The notes under the pieces were generated by a model that was not told where the DNA came from, searched no databases, and was given only the letters and a program-made list of their open reading frames with translations. Below are positions 24,348-33,403 of a stretch of 64,000 bases of DNA, piece by piece. The stretch's first letter is position 1, and every line of letters starts with the position of its first letter. This DNA is from Rikenellaceae bacterium. Its GTDB lineage: Bacteria > Bacteroidota > Bacteroidia > Bacteroidales > Rikenellaceae. Both the position numbers and the translations under genes were made by a program. The DNA is taken from positions 124,001 to 188,000 of the forward strand of contig SUZJ01000003.1 in assembly GCA_015059945.1 (NCBI GenBank), in the 5' to 3' direction.

Positions 24348-25481
24348 ATGGGCGACTATCGTCAGGAACAAAAAAACAAGCGCAGCTGGTGGCCGGGGTT
24401 TAAGATTCTGGACGGCTATATTACGCGCAAGTTTCTGGGTACGTTCTTCTTCGCCATTGCGCTGATTATCATCATTGTAGTAGTGTTCGATGCGGTCGAG
24501 AAAATCGACGACTTTATAGAGATGAAGGCCCCTTTGAAGGCCATTATCTTTGGCTACTACCTCAACTTTGTGCCCTACTTCATAAACCTATTCTGCGGTC
24601 TGTTTACCTTCATTGCGGTAATCTTCTTCACGTCGCAGATGGCAGGGCGCACCGAGATTACGGCCATCCAGTCGGCCGGAGTGAGCTTCCGTCGTCTGCT
24701 GTGGCCCTACTTCCTTTCGGCAATGGTCATTACGGGCGTGTCGCTCTACCTGAATATCAACGTCATACCTCAGGCCAACAAGCACCGCGTAGAGTTCGAG
24801 AGCCAATATCTGCGCAAGAATAGGCGACAGCAGTTCGAGCCCAACATCTACCGCCAGATTGAGCCCGGTGTGTTTGTCTACGTGCGCAATTTCAGCGCCA
24901 AGACCAACAAGGCCTCGTTTATGAGTATCGAGAGGTTTGAGGGCAACTCCATAACCGAGTCGTTAGAGGCTTCGGACATCACCTTCAACGAGGAGAATGG
25001 TCGCTGGACAGCTCCCAAGTATGTAACCCACAAGTTTGTGGGCGAGGACGACATCTTCGAGCGCCACGAGAAGCTCGACACCCTCATCAACCTCACCAAG
25101 CAGGAGCTCGGCAAGGTTGAGCAACTGATTACCACAATGAAGCTCACCGAGCTGAACGAGTTTATAGACCAACAAAAGGCCAAAGGTAGCGACCAAGTGG
25201 GTATCTTCGAGGTCGAGAGGCAGAAGAGGTTTTCGTACCCGCTGTCGGTATTTATCCTTACGGTCATAGGCGTATCGCTCTCCTCGCGCAAGATGCGTAG
25301 CGGTACGGGTGTAAACATCGGTATTGGCGTAATCTTGTGTTTTACGTACATTATGCTGGGCCGAGTGTTCGAGGAGATAGCCAAGGGCAGCGACGGAGCA
25401 ATGGCTATATTGATGGTGTGGTTGCCCAACATACTCTTTGCCATCATTGCGGCCTACATCTACCGCAGGGCACCCAAATAG
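24348..25481 (+). CDS. LptF/LptG family permease
   Basis: The inner-membrane permease of the LptB2FG machine extracts lipopolysaccharide for transport to the outer membrane. The ATG at 24348 gives MGDYRQEQKNKRSWW and 377 residues. The in-frame extension to 24240 is translated repeat (NSQF-like) upstream of the promoter and is rejected. The profile is typical: two N-terminal TM helices (about residues 28-50 and 65-90, including FVPYFINLFCGLFTFIAV), a third near 105-125, a periplasmic beta-jellyroll of about 150 residues, and three C-terminal helices. RLDGYITRKFLGTF-type entry and GRTEITAIQSAGVS are family motifs. Whether it is the F or G subunit cannot be told. Confidence 0.9.
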   Translation: MGDYRQEQKNKRSWWPGFKILDGYITRKFLGTFFFAIALIIIIVVVFDAVEKIDDFIEMKAPLKAIIFGYYLNFVPYFINLFCGLFTFIAVIFFTSQMAGRTEITAIQSAGVSFRRLLWPYFLSAMVITGVSLYLNINVIPQANKHRVEFESQYLRKNRRQQFEPNIYRQIEPGVFVYVRNFSAKTNKASFMSIERFEGNSITESLEASDITFNEENGRWTAPKYVTHKFVGEDDIFERHEKLDTLINLTKQELGKVEQLITTMKLTELNEFIDQQKAKGSDQVGIFEVERQKRFSYPLSVFILTVIGVSLSSRKMRSGTGVNIGIGVILCFTYIMLGRVFEEIAKGSDGAMAILMVWLPNILFAIIAAYIYRRAPK

Positions 25482-25528
25482 ACAGACTAAACCTAAAACT
25501 ATAATATACTAACACTACCACTTTTATT

Positions 25529-26965
25529 ATGATTGACATTACACAAACCACCCTTTCGGGCAAGACCCGTGAGGAGCATGACCTGTTGGGCTACAAACAG
25601 GTGCCTGAGGAGTACTACTTTGGCGTACAGACTCTGCGTGCAGTAGAAAACTTCAACATCTCGAGAGTAAAACTCTGTATGTACCCCGAGTTTGTGAGGG
25701 GACTTGCCGAGACCAAGGCCGCCGCCGCAATGGCCAACCGCGACCTGGGACTGATGGACAAAGAGGTTGCCGAGGCTATCGTAGCCGCTTGCAAAGAGGT
25801 TGCCGAGGGTAAGTTCGACGGCCACTTTGTTGTGGATATGATTCAGGGCGGTGCAGGTACTTCGACCAATATGAACGCCAACGAGGTTATTGCCAACCGC
25901 GCACTCGAACTGTTGGGCCACGCAAAGGGTGAGTACAAATATTGCCACCCCAACAACCACGTAAACCTGTCGCAATCGACCAACGACGCATATCCTACGG
26001 GTGTGAAGGTTGCAACCGTCAGGAGCATCGAGGGGCTGATTGTAGTTTTGCAGAGGCTCATTGGCTCGTTTGAGGCCAAGGGCCGAGAGTTTGCCGAGGT
26101 TATCAAGATGGGCCGTACTCAGTTGCAGGATGCAGTGCCTATGACCTTGGGCCAGGAGTTCGAGGCCTACGCTGCCACCCTGAAAGAGGAGGTTGCAAGG
26201 CTCAACAAGTGCAAGACTCTGTGCTACGTTCAGAATATGGGTGCTACCGCCATTGGTACGGGTATCAACTCCGACCCCGACTATCCCGAGCTGTGCAACC
26301 GCTACTTGTGCGAGGTTACGGGTATGCCTATGACCGTTGCAGCCAATATGATTGAGGCCACCAACGATACCAGCGCTCTGGTGTCGATTTCGTCGGCTCT
26401 GAAACGCTTGGCCATAAAGATATCGAAGATTTGTAACGACCTGCGACTGATGTCGAGCGGCCCTCGCTGCGGTCTGCACGAGATTAACCTGCCCCCAATG
26501 CAGCCCGGCTCGTCGATTATGCCCGGCAAGGTAAACCCCGTAATTCCCGAGGTTGTTAATCAGGTTGCCTTCAAGGTTATCGGCAACGACCTAACCGTCA
26601 CCTTCGCAAGCGAGGCTGCCCAGTTGGAGCTGAACGTGATGGAGCCCGTGATGGTACAGTCTATCTTTGAGAGTATCGATATGCTCAACAACGCTATGGA
26701 TACCCTGCGCTTGCGCTGCGTAGACGGCATTACCGCCAACGAGCAGGTGTGCAAAGACTTGGTTTACAATAGCATTGGTCTGGTTACCGCACTCAATCCC
26801 TACTTGGGCTACGAGACCTCGACCTCGCTGGCCAAAGAGGCCCTCGAGAGTGGCAAGGGTATCTATGACTTGGTATTGGAGCGCAAACTGATGAGCCAAG
26901 AGGAGTTGGACAACATCCTCAGGCCCGAGTATATGGTTAAGCCCCGCAAGTTCCCCAAACAGTAA
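25529..26965 (+). CDS. aspA: Aspartate ammonia-lyase
   Basis: AspA reversibly deaminates L-aspartate to fumarate and ammonia. The 478-residue protein has the fumarase/aspartase signature GSSIMPGKVNP with the mobile catalytic Ser loop, plus the aspartase-type N-terminus EYYFGVQTLRAVENFNIS and the GAGTSTNMNANEVIANRA segment. These favour aspartase over fumarase C. In anaerobic Bacteroidales it feeds fumarate respiration from aspartate. It starts 47 bases after the LptF/G gene and is closed by the terminator at 27003-27043. Confidence 0.93.
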   Translation: MIDITQTTLSGKTREEHDLLGYKQVPEEYYFGVQTLRAVENFNISRVKLCMYPEFVRGLAETKAAAAMANRDLGLMDKEVAEAIVAACKEVAEGKFDGHFVVDMIQGGAGTSTNMNANEVIANRALELLGHAKGEYKYCHPNNHVNLSQSTNDAYPTGVKVATVRSIEGLIVVLQRLIGSFEAKGREFAEVIKMGRTQLQDAVPMTLGQEFEAYAATLKEEVARLNKCKTLCYVQNMGATAIGTGINSDPDYPELCNRYLCEVTGMPMTVAANMIEATNDTSALVSISSALKRLAIKISKICNDLRLMSSGPRCGLHEINLPPMQPGSSIMPGKVNPVIPEVVNQVAFKVIGNDLTVTFASEAAQLELNVMEPVMVQSIFESIDMLNNAMDTLRLRCVDGITANEQVCKDLVYNSIGLVTALNPYLGYETSTSLAKEALESGKGIYDLVLERKLMSQEELDNILRPEYMVKPRKFPKQ

Positions 26966-27002
26966 CGAGCCGAGGGTAACACCTTATTAACCCATAAAAA
27001 AG

Positions 27003-27043
27003 AACAACCAACCTGCCGCTCAAATGGTAGGTTGGTTGTTTTT
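27003..27043. terminator. Bidirectional terminator between aspA and the HAD gene
   Basis: AACAACCAACCTGCC pairs with GGTAGGTTGGTTGTT (one G-T), with T runs on both strands. It separates convergent genes. Confidence 0.8.
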
Positions 27044-27075
27044 GTATGGTGCACCTTGTGTGGTGGGGGGGGCGG

Positions 27076-27672
27076 CTAAATGTTGGCCTCTTGACTGTCA
27101 ATCACAGCCCTCATCTGCTCTAAGCCGTCGTTGCCGAAGGTTACGGTGTGCAGGCCCAGGGCTGCTGCTGCGGCAGTATTTACGGGCTTGTCGTCGGCAA
27201 AGAGGGTTTCCGAGGGGTTGAGCCCGTAGCGGTCGAGCAGTATCTGGTAGATGCGTGGGTCGGGCTTGTTGATGTGCTCGTAGCCCGATATAACCTCGCC
27301 ATCGAAGTATTGGAATACCTCGAACTGCTTCAAGTGGGCATAGAACTCGGGCGACATATTGGAGAGCACAAAGAGCTTGCGTCCCTCGGCTTTGAGCTGG
27401 CGTATAAACTCTTTGGTTTCGGGCACCTCTTGCAGCAAGAGGAGCAGGTGCTGAATTTTGTCCTGAGCCTCCTCAACAGAGCACTGGCGGTCGTTGGCCA
27501 ACAGCTGTGCCACCTCCTCGCGAGTGTACAGACCTGCATCGAAGTCGTGCCAGTAGGGTGGAAATTCGTGGCCCGCAAGGAACGAGAAAGCATCGCCTGC
27601 CAGCTTTGCAAGATTATCAAAATCGCGACCTACTACTACACCTCCGAGATCGAAAACTACATTTTTAATCAT
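27076..27672 (-). CDS. HAD superfamily hydrolase (subfamily IA, YihX-like)
   Basis: The 198-residue protein shows HAD motif I as VVFDLGGVVV, where the usual second Asp is Gly as in YihX-type phosphatases. Motif II (FVLSNMS), motif III Lys in HINKPDPRIYQ and motif IV (LFADDKPVN) follow. A helical cap lies between motifs I and II. A small sugar phosphate is the likely substrate class, but the exact one is unknown. It is the third gene of a dapF-tsaE-HAD unit, starting 27 bases after tsaE. Confidence 0.88.
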   Translation of the reverse strand: MIKNVVFDLGGVVVGRDFDNLAKLAGDAFSFLAGHEFPPYWHDFDAGLYTREEVAQLLANDRQCSVEEAQDKIQHLLLLLQEVPETKEFIRQLKAEGRKLFVLSNMSPEFYAHLKQFEVFQYFDGEVISGYEHINKPDPRIYQILLDRYGLNPSETLFADDKPVNTAAAAALGLHTVTFGNDGLEQMRAVIDSQEANI

Positions 27673-27699
27673 CTGGTTGTGATATACTTACGTTGTTTG

Positions 27700-28116
27700 C
27701 TATTCAATTACAATGGTGCGCTTGGTGGGCGAGGTGGGGGTGATAGTTACCTTCATAACCTCGTCGGGCAACAGTTCGGCCACCCTCTCGGGCCACTCTA
27801 CCAAGCAGAGGCCGTCGGAATAGAAATACTCCTCGTAGCCCATATCGAAGGCCTCTTCGGGGCGCTCGATGCGGTAGAAGTCGAAGTGGAAGATGGGGCT
27901 TCCGTCGGCAGCATCGTAGCGGTTGATGAGTGCAAAGGTGGGGCTCGTTACGGTATCGGTCGAGCCGAGCTGGGCGCAAATCTCGCGTATGAGAGTGGTT
28001 TTACCCGCACCCATAGGGCCAAAGAAGGCCACCACATTACGCCTATCGAGCATAGCGAGTATCTCTTCGGCCGCATCGGGCAGATCGCCCAAACCATTTA
28101 TGTTCAACTCTTTCAT
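27700..28116 (-). CDS. tsaE: tRNA threonylcarbamoyladenosine biosynthesis ATPase TsaE
   Basis: TsaE is the small P-loop ATPase of the TsaBDE complex that makes t6A37 in ANN-decoding tRNAs. The 138-residue protein has Walker A GPMGAGKTT, the switch segment TVTSPTFALINRY and HFDFYRI, then CLVEWPER near the C-terminus, all diagnostic. It sits between dapF and the HAD gene on the minus strand. A short 7-bp repeat (TTGAGAA/TTGAAAA sense orientation) lies immediately upstream of its start. Confidence 0.95.
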   Translation of the reverse strand: MKELNINGLGDLPDAAEEILAMLDRRNVVAFFGPMGAGKTTLIREICAQLGSTDTVTSPTFALINRYDAADGSPIFHFDFYRIERPEEAFDMGYEEYFYSDGLCLVEWPERVAELLPDEVMKVTITPTSPTKRTIVIE

Positions 28117-28125
28117 AATATCTTA

Positions 28126-28206
28126 ATTTTCAATTCTCAATTCATTTCCCCCTCTAAGTTAGAGGGGGTGCCCGTCAGGGCGGGGGCGTGTGTCAGTTAT
28201 CAATTC
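28126..28206 (-). repeat. Heptamers plus two-hairpin palindromic element between dapF and tsaE
   Basis: Heptamers (28129-28142) are followed by CCCCCTCTAA/TTAGAGGGGG arms and a GCCC/GGGC arm (28146-28190). Further heptamer sequence abuts the dapF stop. Confidence 0.75.
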
Positions 28207-29016
28207 TCAAAAATTCTCCGTTTCCAGCTCGCCTCCAAATACCAGCCTTGCAGGGCCGGTGAGGAAGATGTCGGTATAACGGCCTCCCTCGGTGTGGTCA
28301 AACTCCACCTCCAAGTCGCCACCCAAGGCCTTCAAACAGAAGTGGCGTACATTGGGTTGCAGAGTGTGGCAGACAGCTATGGCGGTAGCGGTGGCACCCG
28401 TACCGCAAGCCAGCGTTTCGTTCTCAACCCCACGCTCATAGGTACGCAGGGCCAGTTGTCCCTCGCCAACCACCTCCACAAAGTTGATATTGGCTCCGCG
28501 AGTTGGGGCAGTCTTGGGCCCATAGCGCAGCTCGGCACCGAGGCCCACAACATCCACACTCTCGACACTCTCCACTCGCCTAACCAAGTGGGGCGAGCCG
28601 GTATCAAGCAGCACATCGCCCTCGGTATCAACCTCTACGGCCTCTACGTCTACCATTTGGAGCCTTATGCGGGCCACACTGCCACAGCGCTCCAAGATTG
28701 TGGCGGTGTGGATGCCGTCAACAGCCTCAAAGACCTTGTGGTCGCCACCAATGCCCAGCAGGTCGGCAAACCAGCAGATACACCTGCCCCCATTGCCACA
28801 CATAGTGGCCTCGGGGCCGTCGGCATTGAAGTAGCGCATCGAAAAGTCGGCCACCTCCGACATGCCCAGCACCATTGCTCCATCGGCACCAATTCCTGTG
28901 CGAGGCGAGCAGATGGCGTGGATAAACTGTGGTGTCGGCTCGAAATTTGCGTTCCTCAGGTCGAGCAGCACAAAGTCGTTGCCGGCCCCTTCGTATTTCC
29001 AAAAATTCAGTTTCAT
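28207..29016 (-). CDS. dapF: Diaminopimelate epimerase
   Basis: DapF converts LL- to meso-diaminopimelate for lysine and peptidoglycan synthesis. The start at 29016 gives MKLNFWKYEGAGNDF, the conserved N-terminus; a 9-residue extension to 29043 would begin upstream of the expected transcription start. The two active-site Cys lie in MCGNGGRC and ACGTGATATA. The length of 269 residues is normal. A TATATTTG element at 29041-29048 drives it, divergent from tamL. It leads the dapF-tsaE-HAD cluster. Confidence 0.95.
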   Translation of the reverse strand: MKLNFWKYEGAGNDFVLLDLRNANFEPTPQFIHAICSPRTGIGADGAMVLGMSEVADFSMRYFNADGPEATMCGNGGRCICWFADLLGIGGDHKVFEAVDGIHTATILERCGSVARIRLQMVDVEAVEVDTEGDVLLDTGSPHLVRRVESVESVDVVGLGAELRYGPKTAPTRGANINFVEVVGEGQLALRTYERGVENETLACGTGATATAIAVCHTLQPNVRHFCLKALGGDLEVEFDHTEGGRYTDIFLTGPARLVFGGELETENF

Positions 29017-29040
29017 CAGCAAAAAGCTCCTTTCGTCAGA

Positions 29041-29068
29041 CAAATATAGTGAAAGTTTTGTATATTTG
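29041..29068. promoter_or_regulatory. Divergent promoters for dapF and tamL
   Basis: The minus strand has TATATTTG at 29041-29048 and the plus strand has TATATTTG at 29061-29068. The two -7 elements are only 12 bases apart, so the polymerases would compete. Confidence 0.65.
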
Positions 29069-29106
29069 TATGTTTTAAGCCCAATGTTTGGGCCGCCAAA
29101 TAGCCA

Positions 29107-31482
29107 ATGAGTCGTCGCAGTACCATATCAGCCATTGCGTTTTTTGCGCTTGCAGCAGCCTTGCTGTCGGGTTGTAGCCTTCGTGGCCTCATACCCGAGG
29201 GGCAGTATGTGCTGCACCGCAATGTGGTTGAGACCGACCACTCGGTGGCCCGCAACGAGCGCATAACCCGCGAGGAGATTACCAAATACATCAAGCAGCG
29301 CCCCGCAATGGACCTGTGGGGAGTGAGGGAGTGGCTCTATATGAAGGCCGACACCAATACCCCCAAGTGGCTCGGAGGCATTATGCGTAGCCTGGGCACC
29401 GCACCCGTACTGCTCGACACCACCCTCACACGCAAGAGTGCCGACAACATAAAGGCCTACATAGCCTCGCGCGGTTTCTTTGGCGTGGAGGAGGAGTTTT
29501 CGCTCAGGCTTAACCCCTCGAACCGCACCGCCTCGGTAACCTACTCGACCTTCCAAGGCGAGCCCTACCGCATCGACCGAGTAAGCTATCTGTTTGAGGA
29601 TGACTTTATCGAGAGTATTATCGACAACGACTCGACCGAGATGCTCCGCACCGGCGAGATATTGGACATCAACCGCCTTGGCGAAGAGCGTTCGCGACTG
29701 ACCGCAATGCTACGCAACAACGGCTACTACGACTTCTCGCCCTCTAATATCGAGTTCAAGGTCGATACCACCATAGGCCACCACTTGGCCAATGTAGAGA
29801 TGGTCGTAAAGCGTCGCGAGGTGGAAGGTTACGACGAACTTGGCAATCCCCTGACGGCCAACAACTCGGTCTACCGCTTGGGCAACATAACCGTTCTGCC
29901 CGACTACGATGCTACTCGTGCTGCCACCGACCCCGACTATCTGCTCTCGCTCGACACGATGACATACCAGGGACTAAACATCGTATTCACTGGCGATAGG
30001 CCCAACATACGCCCCTCGATGCTGCGCCGACTGGTAAAGTTGCAAGATGGTACCCTGTATAGCGACAGCCGCGTGAGCGCTACCTACGACAACCTGATGA
30101 GGCTCGACTATGTACGTAGCGCCAACATAATCTTCAGCCCCGACAAGAGCGGCTCGATGCGCCCCGTAACCTACATTGGCGACCATTGGAGCGACACTGC
30201 CGAGACCACCGAGGGTGTACTCGACTGCGAGATAAGGTTGGCCCCCGCCCTGCGCCAGAACTACAAGATTGAGTTGGAGGCCTCGACCACATCGAGTTTC
30301 TACGGCTTGGCCACCACGCTCGGTTACCAAAACCGCAACCTCTTCCGCGGGGCCGAGCTCTTTGACCTGAGCTTCACCTTTGGCTACGAATTTCTGAAGA
30401 TAGACGACCCCACCCTCAACCGCAACTCGGTCGAACTGGGAGGTCGCGTGGGTATTACCTTCCCCCAGTTCCTCTTCCCCGTAGACTTGGACCCTGCGGG
30501 TGCGCTCCACTCGCCCCAGACACGTATCGAATTCTCGATTAACGACCAAAATCGTCGCTACTACGACCGTGTGCTCTCTAACTTGACCTTTGGCTACAAC
30601 TGGTCCGACAAGCGGGGCAACTACTACTCGCTGCGCCCATTCGACATCAGTCTGGTGAAGATGAACCACGTGAGTCAGGAGTTTTTGGACCGCCTGCAAA
30701 ACCCCTATCTGAAAGATAGTTACACGACACAGATGATGGCGGGCCTGTCGGGCAGCTTTGTTTTTGGCCCCCAGAATGTTACCGAGCTCACAGACTATAC
30801 GAACCTGAGGGTAAACTTTGCCACAAGCGGCAATCTGCTCTCGGGCATCAACTCGCTCTTTGGGGCCACCAAGACCGACGGCCACTACACAATGTTCGGC
30901 ATACCCTACGCCCAGTACGTGAGGGCCGATGTGTCGTGGGCCGAGTCGCTGCTGGTAGGCGAGGAGAGCAGCTTTGCCTACCGACTCTATGGCGGACTTA
31001 TCTTCCCCTACGGCAACTCGCGCCACGAGTCACTGCCTGCCGACCGACTCTTCTATGCAGGTGGCATCAATAGTATGCGTGGTTGGACTGTGCGCACCCT
31101 GGGCCCTGGTGGTTCGGCCGAGGTGAATAGCGGCTACCCCAGCCAGTTTGGTAACCTGCGTTTGGAGGCCAATGCCGAGTTGCGCTTCCCCCTGGGCGGC
31201 ATATTCGACGGAGCTCTGTTTGTCGATGCGGGTAACATCTGGTACACCCCCGACATCAAGGGTATTCCCAATGGGGCCGAGTTTAAGTTTGGCACTTTTG
31301 CCGAGCAGATTGCGCTCAATACGGGCTTGGGCCTGAGGCTCAACCTGAGCGTGTTGCTGCTGCGCCTCGACTGGGGTATTCAGCTCCACAACCCCAACAA
31401 GCCCGAGGGCCAGAGGTGGGTTATTGGCGACTTCAAGTTGGCCAACACCGCCCTCAACTTCGGTATCGGCTATCCGTTTTAG
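29107..31482 (+). CDS. tamL: TamL-type BamA/TamA-like lipoprotein (Omp85 superfamily)
   Basis: The 791-residue Omp85-superfamily protein of Bacteroidetes is lipid-anchored: lipobox LLSGC with Cys at residue 23. It has POTRA-like N-terminal domains (about residues 30-390) and a C-terminal 16-strand barrel (about 400-791). The barrel includes the Omp85 signature region FYAGGINSMRGWTVRTLGPGG and the terminal strand ending GIGYPF. TamL is thought to pair with TamB to place proteins or lipids into the outer membrane. No tamB is visible in this window. It is divergent from dapF. Confidence 0.92.
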   Translation: MSRRSTISAIAFFALAAALLSGCSLRGLIPEGQYVLHRNVVETDHSVARNERITREEITKYIKQRPAMDLWGVREWLYMKADTNTPKWLGGIMRSLGTAPVLLDTTLTRKSADNIKAYIASRGFFGVEEEFSLRLNPSNRTASVTYSTFQGEPYRIDRVSYLFEDDFIESIIDNDSTEMLRTGEILDINRLGEERSRLTAMLRNNGYYDFSPSNIEFKVDTTIGHHLANVEMVVKRREVEGYDELGNPLTANNSVYRLGNITVLPDYDATRAATDPDYLLSLDTMTYQGLNIVFTGDRPNIRPSMLRRLVKLQDGTLYSDSRVSATYDNLMRLDYVRSANIIFSPDKSGSMRPVTYIGDHWSDTAETTEGVLDCEIRLAPALRQNYKIELEASTTSSFYGLATTLGYQNRNLFRGAELFDLSFTFGYEFLKIDDPTLNRNSVELGGRVGITFPQFLFPVDLDPAGALHSPQTRIEFSINDQNRRYYDRVLSNLTFGYNWSDKRGNYYSLRPFDISLVKMNHVSQEFLDRLQNPYLKDSYTTQMMAGLSGSFVFGPQNVTELTDYTNLRVNFATSGNLLSGINSLFGATKTDGHYTMFGIPYAQYVRADVSWAESLLVGEESSFAYRLYGGLIFPYGNSRHESLPADRLFYAGGINSMRGWTVRTLGPGGSAEVNSGYPSQFGNLRLEANAELRFPLGGIFDGALFVDAGNIWYTPDIKGIPNGAEFKFGTFAEQIALNTGLGLRLNLSVLLLRLDWGIQLHNPNKPEGQRWVIGDFKLANTALNFGIGYPF

Positions 31483-31502
31483 AGAAAATATTACCACATA
31501 AC

Positions 31503-31535
31503 AAAGGCTGACAGCACTGAGTGTTGTCAGCCTTT
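31503..31535. terminator. Terminator between convergent tamL and prfC
   Basis: AAAGGCTGACAGCAC pairs with GTGTTGTCAGCCTTT with one G-U. The T tract is modest. Confidence 0.65.
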
Positions 31536-31566
31536 AATATATAAGATAAGTATATATCTTCCTAAC

Positions 31567-33144
31567 CTAAAACTCGCTCGTAAACTTGAAGCGGATATCG
31601 GGGAATTTCTCGATGGCCAGTTGCAGAGCGTAGCTGGTGTCGGCCAAAAAGACATCGCGGCCGTGTTTGTCCACCGCCATATTGGTAAACTTGCGACGTT
31701 TGAAGTCGGCCAACTGCTCAGCATTGTCGCTCTCGATCCAGCACGCCTTGTGGATACCTATGGGCTCCCAACGGCACTTGGCGCTATACTCGTGCTCCAA
31801 GCGGTACTGGATAACCTCAAACTGCAACGCACCCACCGTGCCGATAATCTTGCGACCATTCAGACTCGAGGTAAACAGCTGGGCCACACCCTCGTCCATC
31901 AGCTGGTCGATACCCTTGGCCAACTGTTTGAACTTCTGGGGGTCGGCATTCTCAATGTAGCGGAACATCTCGGGCGCAAACGAGGGTATGCCCGTAAATT
32001 TGAGCTGCTCGCCCTCGGTGAAGGTGTCGCCAATGGCAAAGTTGCCCGTATCGTGCAGGCCCACAATATCGCCTGCGTATGCAGTATCGATAACCGACTT
32101 CTTCTCGGCCAGAAAGACACTGGGCGACGAAAACTTCATCTGCTTGCCCGAGCGCACGTGCAGATAGTTCTTACCCCTTTCAAAAGTACCACTACAAATC
32201 TTCAAGAATGCCAAGCGGTCGCGGTGGTTGGGGTCCATATTGGCGTGAATCTTAAACACAAAGCCTGTCATCTTATTCTCGGTGGGCTCGACCTGTCGGG
32301 TTTCGGTTGGCGAGGGCTGGGGCGAGGGGGCTATGCGTATGAAGGTTTCGAGCAACTCTCTCACACCAAAGTTGTTAACCGCACTACCAAAGAATACGGG
32401 GGCCAGCAGTCCTTGCAGGTACAAATCCCTATCGAAGGGCTCGAACAACTCCTCTACCATCTCCAGGTTCTCGTGCAGCTCGTCGGCATACTGACTGCCG
32501 ATGTGGTCGGCCAGTGCAGGGTCGTCGAGCTCGAGGTGGATGCTCTCGGCAATATACTGGCGGTCAATCTCCTTGAAGAGTGCCAGGCTCTGGTCGTAGA
32601 TGTTGTAGACGCCCTTGAAGGCGGGTCCGCTCGCAATGGGGAACGAGAGGGGCCTGACGGCAATCTGCAACTCCTGCTCAATCTCCTCCAACAGCTCGAA
32701 GGGGTCTTTGCAGGGGCGGTCGAGTTTGTTGATAAAGACCATCACCGGCGTAGACCTCATACGGCATACGTTCATCAGCTTGCGGGTCTGGCTCTCGACA
32801 CCCTTTGCACCGTCAATAACGATAATTACGGCATCGACTGCGGTAAGTGTGCGGTAGGTATCCTCGGCAAAGTCCTCGTGACCAGGGGTATCGAGGATAT
32901 TGATTTTGATGCCCTGGTACTCAAACTCCATAACCGACGTAGCGACCGAGATACCCCTCTGTCGCTCGATCTCCATAAAGTCCGAGGTGGCGGTCTTTTT
33001 AATTTTGTTGCTCTTGACAGCACCTGCCACGTGGATAGCGCCACCAAAGAGCAGCAACTTTTCGGTCAGTGTGGTCTTACCCGCATCGGGGTGAGCAATT
33101 ACGGCAAATGTGCGCCTACGCGCAATCTCTTCTTGGAATGTCAT
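31567..33144 (-). CDS. prfC: Peptide chain release factor 3
   Basis: RF3 is the translational GTPase that recycles RF1/RF2. The 525 residues show G1 AHPDAGKTTL, the switch region ATSVMEFEYQG, G3 DTPGHEDF, G4 NKLDR and SFPIAS-type G5, then the EF-Tu-like domain II and C-terminal domain (FEVIQYRLEHEY). It is monocistronic or heads a transcript; three GTCTAAC heptamers lie just upstream of its start (33157-33178). Confidence 0.96.
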   Translation of the reverse strand: MTFQEEIARRRTFAVIAHPDAGKTTLTEKLLLFGGAIHVAGAVKSNKIKKTATSDFMEIERQRGISVATSVMEFEYQGIKINILDTPGHEDFAEDTYRTLTAVDAVIIVIDGAKGVESQTRKLMNVCRMRSTPVMVFINKLDRPCKDPFELLEEIEQELQIAVRPLSFPIASGPAFKGVYNIYDQSLALFKEIDRQYIAESIHLELDDPALADHIGSQYADELHENLEMVEELFEPFDRDLYLQGLLAPVFFGSAVNNFGVRELLETFIRIAPSPQPSPTETRQVEPTENKMTGFVFKIHANMDPNHRDRLAFLKICSGTFERGKNYLHVRSGKQMKFSSPSVFLAEKKSVIDTAYAGDIVGLHDTGNFAIGDTFTEGEQLKFTGIPSFAPEMFRYIENADPQKFKQLAKGIDQLMDEGVAQLFTSSLNGRKIIGTVGALQFEVIQYRLEHEYSAKCRWEPIGIHKACWIESDNAEQLADFKRRKFTNMAVDKHGRDVFLADTSYALQLAIEKFPDIRFKFTSEF

Positions 33145-33156
33145 ATCTTTTCTTTT

Positions 33157-33403
33157 GTCTAACGTCTAACGTCTAACGACGAGTTTTTTAATTGAAAATG
33201 GAAAATGGAAAATTTTGGTGTGCCTTCGGCACGAGTATTAAAGCAGACCCCCTCGGCCTTCGGCCACTCCCCCTATCTTAGGGGGAGAGTTATCTACCCT
33301 CTTCACAACACCTCCCCTAAGTTAGGGGAGGTGCCCGAAAGGGCAGAGGGGTCTGTCAATTCTCAACTCTCAACTCTCAACTCTCAATTCTCAATTTTCA
33401 ACT
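33157..33403. repeat. Mosaic of 7-bp arrays and two palindromic elements between prfC and nadB
   Basis: GTCTAAC x3 (33157-33178) are followed by TTGAAAA-like units (33190-33212). Next come a two-hairpin element (33248-33295, CGGCC-TT-CGGCC-like and CTCCCCCTA/TAGGGGGAG arms) and an inverted one (33307-33353, CCTCCCCTAA/TTAGGGGAGG). A long heptamer run (33355-33403, TTCTCAA/CTCTCAA in plus sense) supplies the TGA of nadB on the minus strand. Confidence 0.8.
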
